Source of the DNA: a virus
Length of the DNA stretch: 27,349 bases
Direction: 5' to 3' (one strand)
IMG/VR virus record: IMGVR_UViG_3300020463_000111
Span: 1-27,349 of that record
Numbering within the stretch: position 1 is the stretch's first letter; every line of letters starts with the position of its first letter. The translations under genes and the position numbers were made by a program. This document shows positions 7,326-16,400 of this stretch, piece after piece. Under the pieces are notes generated by a model. That model had not been told where the DNA came from and ran no database searches. It saw only the letters and a list, made by a program, of their open reading frames with translations.

Positions 7326-7331
7326 TATAAT
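7326..7331 (+). promoter_or_regulatory. candidate -10 box (TATAAT) before primase gene
   Basis: A perfect TATAAT directly follows the stop codon of the helix-turn-helix gene. No good -35 lies at the usual distance (TTGAGG at 7300-7305 would need a 20-base spacer), so it would rely on an activator or be weak. A start point about seven bases downstream would fall inside the hairpin listed next. Confidence 0.3.
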
Positions 7332-7358
7332 AGGGGGAGGGTTTCTACTCTCCCCTAT
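7330..7358 (+). other. strong hairpin in leader of primase-helicase gene
   Basis: ATA-G-GGGGAG (7330-7339) pairs with CTCCCCTAT (7350-7358) with one bulged G at 7333. The stem continues with G7340-T7349 and G7341-C7348, closing a six-base loop (TTTCTA). The stem is 11 pairs, G/C-rich in its core. No T-run follows, so it is not a classical intrinsic terminator. The Shine-Dalgarno (AGGTAGG, 7364-7370) and ATG 7375 lie just downstream. It could be a processing site, an attenuator or a translational element. Confidence 0.55.
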
Positions 7359-7374
7359 AACATAGGTAGGTAAC

Positions 7375-10230
7375 ATGAACACGCTAGAGTTTCTCAAGCG
7401 AGTCCTACCGATAGAAGGGTTTTATGTAACCACTGTTATCAACCAAGATGGTAGGAAACAGGGTTTCTTTGAGTCGGTAGAAGAACTTGCACATACATGT
7501 GAAAGATTGGATAGCACAGGTAACAACACTTATTTTGCTATATCTTCTTTCAGAGTTAAAGGTAATAGAAAGCAAGACAACGTTAGGGCTACTAAGGTTG
7601 TAGCTATAGATGTGGATTGTGGTGAAGGAAAGCCATACGCATCTTGGAAAGAAGGACTACAAGAACTAGGTAAATTTGTACACACAATGAGTTTACCCAA
7701 ACCGATGATAGTATATTCGGGTAATGGGTTGCATGTGTATTGGGTACTAACAGAAGAATTAGAACCACAAGACTGGAAGCCACTAGCCAATGCTATGAAG
7801 CAAGCGGCTTTGGATAAAGAGTTTAAGATTGATGCAGGACTTACAGCTAACAGTGCGTTAGTGCTAAGACCTATTGGTACACACAATCCTAAGAATGGTA
7901 ACGAGGTAAAACTTTTAGTAGACGCAGAACCAGTCGAAGTTTCTAGTCTGAAAGAATCTCTATCTTATTTCTATCGTGATGTGCCCGGGGCGCAAGAAGA
8001 TCACACTCGTGACAACACGTTGCTAGAGAATCTTGTGTCTAAACAAGAGTTTCCACTTGCTGTTGGTTCAATAGTTAAATCTAAATGTAAGCAGATTGAC
8101 TGGGCTGTAGACAATCAAGACAAGGTTGATGAACCATTATGGTATGACCTAATAGGTGTAGCCGCTTTCTGTAATGATGCAGAGAAGACAGCAGTAGAGT
8201 GGAGTCAGAGGCATCCGAAGTTTGATTACCATGCTACTGTAAGTAAACTCAACCACTGGAAAGATTCAGCTAGTGGCCCAACAACTTGTGCTAAGTTTGA
8301 TATCGACAGACCGAACGGGTGTAGAGGATGTGTTTACAAAGGTAAGATAGGATCACCTGCAAGACTAGGTGTTCAATACCAAGAAGCACCACTATCAGCA
8401 GAAGCACCCGATGCTCAAGCTAATCAGATACCAATACCAAAACCATTTAAGAGAACACAAGATGGTATAAAAGTTACCATAGATGATACAGATATAGATG
8501 TCTGTAAGTTTGATATATACCCTGTCAGCTATGGACTAGATGAATCACTAGGGTATGAGATAGTTAGATACCACTGGAATAGACCTCACATGGGGTGGCA
8601 AAACCTTGTGCTACGACAGGCATATCTAACAGAAGGCAATCGTGAGTTCGCTACAGCTATAGCGGATCAAGGGATTGTATTATATAACAAAAGACAAACG
8701 GAGTATTTTCAACTTATGTTAAGAACATATATGGATGAGTTGAGGCAAATCCGTACTATGACTAACTTATATTCTACTATGGGTTGGAAAGAGAAGAATA
8801 CGGCATTTGTCTTAGGCGATACACTTCTAAAGCGAACAGCAGAGGGAGTGACAGAAGAATCAATCAGTCTTGCATCGGGCATACAGAAGCAAGGTGCAGA
8901 CTTATATACCAGTAAAGGTGATGCAAACCAGTGGATAAACCTAACATCAGTGTTAGAAAAAGCAGGTTTGAAATCACATATGTTTACTTTAGGTGTTGGC
9001 TTTTCAGCACCACTGTATAACTTCACAGGACTCAAGGGATTAACTGTATCCCTATATGGGCCAACTGGTGGTGGTAAAACATTAGCACAATACTGGGCGC
9101 AATCTATCTACGGCAACCCCGACAAGCTACACTTTGCGGCTAAGTATACACAGAACAGCTTGTTCTCAAGACTTGGTACATACGCTAACCTGCCGCTAAC
9201 AATAGACGAAGTGACTATGATGCAGGATAAAGAGGTTGGTGACTTCTGTTATTGGGTATCACAGGGTAGAGATAAGGCTAGGTTAAATCGTAATGCCGAA
9301 GAAAGAGATGCAAAGACATGGGCAACACCTGTCATAGTATCTACCAACAAGTCTCTACAAAGTAAGCTGATAGCGTCTGGTCTGGATACAGATGCACAGA
9401 TGGCTCGTCTACTAGAACTTACTGTGCCGTCTGCACCTTTGTTTACTCGAGGCTCTGAAGCAGGTCGTAAAATATATGAAGCTGTCCACGCTCATTATGG
9501 GTCAGTAGGAAAACAATATATCATAAACTTGTTGTCAATGGGTGAAGAAGGTATCCAGTCTGCGATAGCTGAAGCATCAGATAACTTCCATAAGAAGTAT
9601 AAAGCTAAGTTTAGTGGTGAAGAAAGATACTGGGAACAGTCAATCATACTAGCAGACTTAGGTATGAAACTAGCTACTGAGTGGGGATTGATTAAGTTTG
9701 ATTACACACAAGCTACCGAGTGGGTACTAGCACAGATAGGTGCTATCCGTAGAACAGTACAAGAGAACCAAGTTGATTGCTTTGATCTTGTTGCTGAGTA
9801 TATGGCTGACTGTGCTGATACTTCTGTAACCATCATGCACACTGTAGGGCAGAAACCACAGCCCGACTTCTCTAGAATACCAAGAGGTGACATCCGAATC
9901 AGATTAGATGTGTTCAGAAAATCTGCATCAGAAGTATTTGATAAGGGTAGTATGATGATTGATAGGACTCACTTTAGAAAGTGGTTGTCTGTACGCGGCG
10001 CTGATTACAAGTCATTCAAACAGGAACTTGCTGTGGAGAATGCGTTAGCTACACCTCGATCAGAGAAAGCATCACTAGGTAAAGACACACCAATCAAACT
10101 AGCACAAAGCTATGTCATAGGATTTAATCTAACACACCCAAGATTCCAAAGCCTGCTTGAGAATGCAGATACGGCGGCTGACGATATGGCATATGGACAG
10201 CTACAGGTAGTGAAAGATAAAGACGTTTAA
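7375..10230 (+). CDS. AEP-type primase fused to DUF927/SF3-like helicase
   Basis: A 951-aa primase-helicase. The N-terminal third is an archaeo-eukaryotic primase: catalytic D79-V-D81 in AIDVDCG, the S-G-N-G-L-H120 motif, and R165 in LVLRPIGTHNPKNG. A central part holds a possible zinc site (C305, C316, C319 in the pattern TC ... CRGC, perhaps with C238 or C266). The C-terminal half, from about residue 380, is the DUF927-type ATPase: Walker A G562-P-T-G-G-G-K568-T569, Walker B L-T-I-D611-E612, and a sensor-like STN near 656-658. It should both prime and unwind at the fork, replacing separate DnaG and DnaB proteins; neither is seen here. AGGTAGG at 7364-7370 gives the ribosome binding site. 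The stop at 10228-10230 is followed by an overlapping open frame lacking a normal start (see 10214-10429), so the product may be longer by frameshifting. Confidence 0.9.
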   Translation: MNTLEFLKRVLPIEGFYVTTVINQDGRKQGFFESVEELAHTCERLDSTGNNTYFAISSFRVKGNRKQDNVRATKVVAIDVDCGEGKPYASWKEGLQELGKFVHTMSLPKPMIVYSGNGLHVYWVLTEELEPQDWKPLANAMKQAALDKEFKIDAGLTANSALVLRPIGTHNPKNGNEVKLLVDAEPVEVSSLKESLSYFYRDVPGAQEDHTRDNTLLENLVSKQEFPLAVGSIVKSKCKQIDWAVDNQDKVDEPLWYDLIGVAAFCNDAEKTAVEWSQRHPKFDYHATVSKLNHWKDSASGPTTCAKFDIDRPNGCRGCVYKGKIGSPARLGVQYQEAPLSAEAPDAQANQIPIPKPFKRTQDGIKVTIDDTDIDVCKFDIYPVSYGLDESLGYEIVRYHWNRPHMGWQNLVLRQAYLTEGNREFATAIADQGIVLYNKRQTEYFQLMLRTYMDELRQIRTMTNLYSTMGWKEKNTAFVLGDTLLKRTAEGVTEESISLASGIQKQGADLYTSKGDANQWINLTSVLEKAGLKSHMFTLGVGFSAPLYNFTGLKGLTVSLYGPTGGGKTLAQYWAQSIYGNPDKLHFAAKYTQNSLFSRLGTYANLPLTIDEVTMMQDKEVGDFCYWVSQGRDKARLNRNAEERDAKTWATPVIVSTNKSLQSKLIASGLDTDAQMARLLELTVPSAPLFTRGSEAGRKIYEAVHAHYGSVGKQYIINLLSMGEEGIQSAIAEASDNFHKKYKAKFSGEERYWEQSIILADLGMKLATEWGLIKFDYTQATEWVLAQIGAIRRTVQENQVDCFDLVAEYMADCADTSVTIMHTVGQKPQPDFSRIPRGDIRIRLDVFRKSASEVFDKGSMMIDRTHFRKWLSVRGADYKSFKQELAVENALATPRSEKASLGKDTPIKLAQSYVIGFNLTHPRFQSLLENADTAADDMAYGQLQVVKDKDV

Positions 10231-10429
10231 AAAGATAAGACTACCCAATGGTAGATACCTTTATCTTAGGTTAGATACTCCGCCATACAAGTTTGCACAC
10301 CCTAAAACTATAGAGCGTATAAACAAGAAATTGCTTAGCGCAGGTAGAGTTTGGGAGAAAAGACAGGAGTATCTGAAAAAACAAGCCTCTGAGAAGCCCG
10401 TACAGAGGGGTAAAGACCCTTCTAGGTAG
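10214..10429 (+). CDS. short basic ORF without canonical start; possible +1 frameshift extension
   Basis: An open frame of 71 codons runs from just after a TGA (10211-10213) to TAG 10427-10429. It contains no ATG or GTG, and its only TTG is deep inside at 10331. The translation looks like a true protein: a strand-like K-K-I-R-L-P-N-G-R-Y-L-Y-L-R-L segment, an HPKTIERINKKLL helix, then a highly charged tail ending GKDPSR. It starts inside the primase-helicase gene and lies in its +1 frame. Two readings fit: a start at a non-standard codon (ATA 10217 or ACG 10223), or a +1 shift at GTT-TAA (10225-10230) that adds about 65 residues to the primase-helicase. A lost start codon or sequencing error is also possible. 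The frame fills what would otherwise be a roughly 210-base empty stretch in a genome with almost no gaps. Confidence 0.55.
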   Translation, partial: KIKTFKKIRLPNGRYLYLRLDTPPYKFAHPKTIERINKKLLSAGRVWEKRQEYLKKQASEKPVQRGKDPSR

Positions 10430-10439
10430 TCTAGCTACC
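10425..10439. terminator. candidate bidirectional terminator at convergent junction
   Basis: GGTAG (10425-10429) and CTACC (10435-10439) form a perfect five-pair stem with loop TCTAG, exactly where the rightward and leftward transcription units meet (stops at 10429 and 10442). An alternative longer pairing is GGGGTA (10407-10412) with TACCCC (10436-10441). Neither strand has a T-run after the stem, so the call rests on location and symmetry. Confidence 0.35.
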
Positions 10440-10441
10440 CC

Positions 10442-13400
10442 CTAATTTGCCTCTACTCCGTAAATATCTAGCAACTCATTGATGGTTGGACGTATTGTAG
10501 TTGGTGCAAACTTCCTATATCTGTTCACACTATTCTTCTTAGCAGACTTCAATGACTTGTTTGCAGAACCAACGAAGTCTTTAAAGAAAAACTCTGTGCC
10601 TTTGGTATCTCTGTTGTGTTCCTTTACCAAGTCTAAGATTCTACGAACCTCATCTCTATCACCCTCTAGCTTAGCTTTGATATATGCTTGCTTGTAGTGA
10701 GCCTTCATATCTTGGACATAGGCTTGAGTCTGCTTTGTCATTCTAATAACATCATTCTGCACCATGACTTGATATGGATAGAAGCCCATCATTCTAAATA
10801 CAGAAACCGTAGTACCCACTTCATTATCTAAGACTGTACCATCTGCCCTAGTAATCTTTCCATCATGTAGATATGTCATACCATCAACCAAACCTCTTAC
10901 AGCAGAAGATGGTACGTCTCTAAGTATATCTGTAAATCGTGTTGTTCCGTCTTTGAGGCCCACAGTCTCTGCACCATACCTGAGAAGTTGTGTTCCTGTG
11001 CCAAACAACCCTGCCATCCCTGAGTAGACAGGCCCAAAGAAGTTCTCTGCTTCTCTCCAATACTCCCCAGCATGACTTTTTGCTTTGAAAGCACCAGTCA
11101 ATGGAATCAAATCACCAAACCCAAGTCGTGTAGATATTGTTGCTCCTGTCCACTGGTCAAGAAATCCTCTCATAAATGTCGGTGATGCACCGGGGATGAA
11201 CGCATCAACAAGCCGTGCAGTTTCTTCCTCTACGCTCTTCATCTTGATACCAAAAGTTTGAGCAAGAGTATCAATCAAGTCCATCAAGTCGTCAGCAAAT
11301 GGTAGTCCTTTCATACCCGACATAATGAACAGCATAGACAACATAGCTATTCTGCCTTTCTTATCCATACCTTTCATTAGCTGAACACTGATGATGACGA
11401 ACTGTTTATACATGAAAATATATTGTGCTAAGTTTCCTCTAGCCATCTCGGGTCTGTTATACATAGCGTATTCACCCTGTGATGTATTCACTGCCTTCGT
11501 AGCAAACTCTTTCGCATTCATCTCAACCTCTGCCCTTTCGTCTACCGGAAGGTTAGAGAGATTAGTTCCAAAACGATTGGATGATAGTATTCTTTCTCGT
11601 TCCATCCTGTAGGCAGCTAGGAAGGTAGTACGTCTGTTAAGTTGTTCTGTGTAAGAAAACGCAGACATCCATGTTTTGATCAAACCATTATAGTTGTTAC
11701 TAGCTCTACCACCTCTTGATGTACCAACGAGTGCGTTAAACTGTGCAGCTTGCAGCACACCTGCGGCTGTAGCATCTAGCATAGCATCAGCTTCATCTGG
11801 AGATAGACCGTGTTGACGCTGTAATCTATCAGCTTCTGCCTGTAATGCAGGGTCTCTTGTAGGGTTAGCTACCTGAACCATGTATTCATAGGTGGATAAC
11901 CTAAAATTACCAGCGTTATAAACTGCTCGGGTCATAGCTCCAGCAGATTTACCCAGTCCAAAGCCACCACCATAACCTCTGTTTGGATTATAACTACCAA
12001 GATAAGGTATGGCATGAGTAACCATAGACATCATGTTTACTGCAGCAGTAGCAATAGAACCACCAAGCTGTAGTAGTACAGCATACAGCTTGAACCTAGA
12101 ACCAACCTCGCCAGACAGAATGTCTTCTGTTGAGTCTTGGATACTTGCTGCATCTGCATAGAACTGTAGTAGTTTTTTAGCTTCTTCTCTGGAATCTTCA
12201 CCACGACCTTCGTTAGGTATCTCGTTACCATTTCTGTCTTTTGCTTTGACAGGAGCATTTTGGTCAGCAGAATGACGATATTGATATGCGTAAGCATCGT
12301 ATGCTTTTCTAGCTGCTTCTCTTTGTGCTTCTGTACCTCGTAGCGTAGCTGCTTCTAAAGCTTGTAGTTTATCAGGATCACCTCTGAACTTGTTGTTGTC
12401 TGCCATAATATCGTTCAGCTGCCATGAGTAAGTAATCTTACCTGCTACATGAGCTTGTGTTTCTAAATGTTCTGCGACACTTCTAATGACATCTTTATCC
12501 CAACCGGGGTTACCTGATCTCTGCAAACTTCTTCGTGCAGTAGATTGAACACTGGTTAGAGATGTAATAATACGTTGTCGTTCTTGAGGTGTAAGACCAA
12601 TATCTAAACGCTGAACTACACTCATAAACTCTGTAAGATTCATAGAGTTAGTAAGTGGTTGTGATTGTCTAGCTTTTGCTACCTGCGCTCTAAACTGTAT
12701 GTTTCTAGTTTGCCCAGACTTATCTCTCATCTGGTAGGTTATAGGGTCAGCACCCTCTGCTACAATATCTTGTAGTCCTTCTGCTATTCTTTGTGCATCA
12801 GACTCAGCTTCAGTTTGAAAGAATGGTATTGCTCCAGCATAAGTTTCTTCTAGCTCAACAGCTTTACCTGTGTTTGCATCATATGCCTGCATACGAACTT
12901 GCCACTTACCTCGTCTGGTAAATGGTACATACCCAGTTACAAGTGTACGTCTTGCATTGAAGTCTGCATTAACAGCTCTTTGATCTAACAAAAACAAGTT
13001 TTGTATAGCGTTAGTTACATTGTACGCTGTACTTTCAGTAAACTGTAATGCTCTTAATCTTGGGATAGAGTCAATAATATCTCTATATCTATCAGTCTGA
13101 AACTCTGCAGTGTTATCTCTACCGTTTTGCCAGTCTGTTACTTTTGCATCGTTATGGAAAGCTCTGTTAATAGCTGCTAAAAATGTTCCAGCTTTATCAA
13201 TAGACTCTTGGATTGGCCCATCTAATGTAGCGCCTTCCATATAAAGATTAGAATATTCTTCTATAATCCTTCTAAATATTTGTACATCTTCTCCACTAGG
13301 TAGTGCGCCACCTTCACCTGTAAATGTTCTAAAGTTTTCTAGTGCTTGTTCTCTTTGTCCTTTGACTGCATCCATATTAGCCTGAAGGACATCAACAGCT

Positions 13401-16400
13401 GCTTGGTTTACAGCTGCTCTGTTCTCAGAATAGATACGCCATGTATTATCAGTAACAGTAAATTCTTGGAATTTAGTTTCACCATTACTTAATTCAACAG
13501 TGAACCCTCGTTCAAACTCTTCTCTGGATACTGTACCCATTTCTTCTAGCTGTCTACGAACGTCAGCATTTACTTGTGGATCACCTGAATCCATACCTTG
13601 CATAAGAACTTCTAGGTCTCGTATATTCTGATCTGAGTTTTGAGTGGCTTTTAATTGTGCACCATAGGCAAGCATCTCTCCTGCTTGCTCAAGCTCAAGT
13701 TTAGTTGGCCCTTTACTGCTAAGACCCATCCAATCTGGTGTATGTGTAAATGCTGTAAGTCTTTCATACTCAGACATCATACGTCTTGTCTTACCAGACT
13801 GAAGCTGGAAGATTTTAAAGATCATAGATAGACCTTCACTACGCTGTGCTTTATTATCTAGCGTCTGTACCGCTTCAGCCATCTCACCAAAGAAACGACT
13901 TAGCGATTTACCTTTAGCTCTTGGTAATTTCCTTACTAGCTCAGATACACTATCAAATCCACCGAACTTACCTGATCTACGGTTAAGGGCATCGGCTTGG
14001 AAAAAGTTAGTAGCATGGTCAGCTCGTACATCTTCGATTTGGAATCGACCGTACTCACTCTCTGACTGTAGTTGTTTTAGGTTAAGAGCTAACTGTTGCG
14101 CGCCTACAACACCTCTGCCACCTGTGCGTAAGTTCTTACGAGATTGACTTAAAAAGTACCGGGTGAGATCAGGATCGCCAACCGCTAACCAATCACCTAA
14201 CCCTATAACATCTAGCACAGACTGTATTACATTCTTGAGTCTATCTATCATACTGATGTCAAGCGCAGCTGCTCGTTCAGCAAGCACTTCTTCAACAGCT
14301 TCTAGTATGTTCATGTCAGGATTAGCTTGTTTTATAATATCAGCCGCAGCCCGTACATGACCATCAGTTCTATATATTTCACGGAAGATAGAGTTCATTC
14401 TTTCACGAGGCATGAAGGCACGGAAACCAAAGTGGCCTAATGCTTCGTGAGCAACAGTCAACCTGATCTGCTCTTTAGTCCGTGCATAGTCACTAAAGAT
14501 AATAACTTGGTCACCAACAGAATAACCAACAGCTTCTACTGTATCAAAATCACCAAGTGGTCTACCAGCTTGAGCACGTTTATAAAGCTCAGGGTTAGTC
14601 CGAGCTAGTTCCTGTACGTTAGCTACGATAGTAACAGTTGGTTTTACTTTTAGTTTTTTAAGAACTTGTTTGACAATAAGGTCTATATCACCCCTACCCA
14701 AAGCTTCTGTAGGTTTGCCATCTGCCCTACGAAAATTACCCTCTTCATTTTTAGAGTCCATCTCTTTCATAATCTCAGCGGTAGGTTGCAGCCTGTTTAC
14801 TCTTGCGTTTTCACGTTGAGTACGTCTACCTTTTTTAAGTAGCCGTTGGCCTTCTGCCTGCTGTGAGTTGATTTCAGTCTGTGTTTCGGGTGTTGGGTCA
14901 GGTACAATACGACCATTAAACAACCTTTTAGTTTTTAGATTACCCCTATTATCAAAGAAATCTTTGAGTGAGTAACCATTGGCCATCAGATAGTTTCTAT
15001 CTGAGTTAGCAAAATAAGTTTGTATACGATTGATCTCACGGCTACCGGTAGACTCACCGCCCTGCTGAGTTCTTTGCTCTACAGAAGCTCTATCAGACGT
15101 AAGTTCAACCACAGGATTATATCCACTGAAAGATTTAAACTCGTATCTCTCTAAGTGTGAGTTAAGGATATCCTCTAGCAACCTAGAGTTTTCTAGCTGT
15201 ATCTGTGCTGTTTTTTCAGCAGCAACTTTTCTACCTTTTTTACCTAAAGCTTCTTCATATGCTCTTCTAAAAGCTTCAAAGTCAATCTTATCTCCAGCTG
15301 CCTGTTGTCTTCGTAGAGCATTAAGTACCCTATCAGCTGTGTCCTGTCCTAATACTTCACCTTGAGTTTCTTGTGATATAGCTTGGTTAATAGCTTCTTG
15401 CTGTGGTGATGTGTACCACGCTGGCATACTAGTAAGAGCTACTTGAACTTCAGCAAGCAGTTGGTTTTTAGTGGCATACTCTAACCAAGGTTTGTTCCTA
15501 CCCTTGTTAGAACCTCTAGTAAATGTACCTTCTAACGGTTGTGCGTTAGCTTGAGTTATAAACGCATCATGTAATGCTTTACGCTGTTGTGGCGTAAACT
15601 CAGTTTTATTTAGATACTCAATAGCACTAGCCTGAATGCCCTGCTTAGTAAGGTTTGAGTCAACTTCAAAAAATGCAAAACCCATAAGCTGATGTGCATA
15701 CGACCATGCTTCACCATGCTTAGTAAAATCAGTAGTTGTATCAAACTTAGCTTTGAACTCATTGAGTTCTTCTTGTGCAGATAGCTTTAAGCTATAGTAA
15801 TTATCGTCATATATCTTTTGTGCAATATCACCATTCACAGCATTGCCAGCTACTAGCTGACCCCACTGTTCTCTAGCTTGTTCAGGCAATCTATCCAAAG
15901 GTACAGTACCAGCAGGTGCTAAACTGTTCCATGCTTCTATAGGTGTCTGACCTGTAACATCAACAAAGACTGGGCTTATACGAGAGTCTGATTCCTGAGC
16001 TTGTTTTTGACGAGCTTCTTGGCGAGCTTCCCGAATTGTTCGTTGCTCTTCTTGTTGATTCGCTGTTGTCTGGCGTACTGACGCTTTTCTGAGGCGCTCT
16101 TTGCCCCTACCCTCTCGGGTAGTTTGTTCGCGGAGGTTGTCTCTTCCTCGAACTTCGCCGCTAGGCTGGGTTTGTTGGCGTACAGCCACTTCATCTGTGC
16201 TTTGCTCTTGAACGGCATCTGTCCTCCTTTGTTGTGGTCTATCAAAACTTGCTACAATACCTTCCATTTCTGCAACAATATTATCTTGTTCTGCTACATC
16301 ATTATTATCTATAGCAACTTGAAAATCATCTACATACTCTTGAATGTTTTCTCTAGGTATGTTGTTAGCCACCATCTGGTTGACAAGTGGTGTTATCTCA

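Noticed and set aside
7330-7358. Calling the hairpin a rho-independent terminator
   Set aside because: No T-run follows the stem, and the primase gene directly downstream shares the operon direction.
14432-14449. Calling the giant protein a canonical HExxH zinc peptidase
   Set aside because: The motif is H-E-A-L-G-H, one residue longer than HExxH. I keep it as a metallopeptidase-like segment with a noted deviation, not as a proven catalytic site.
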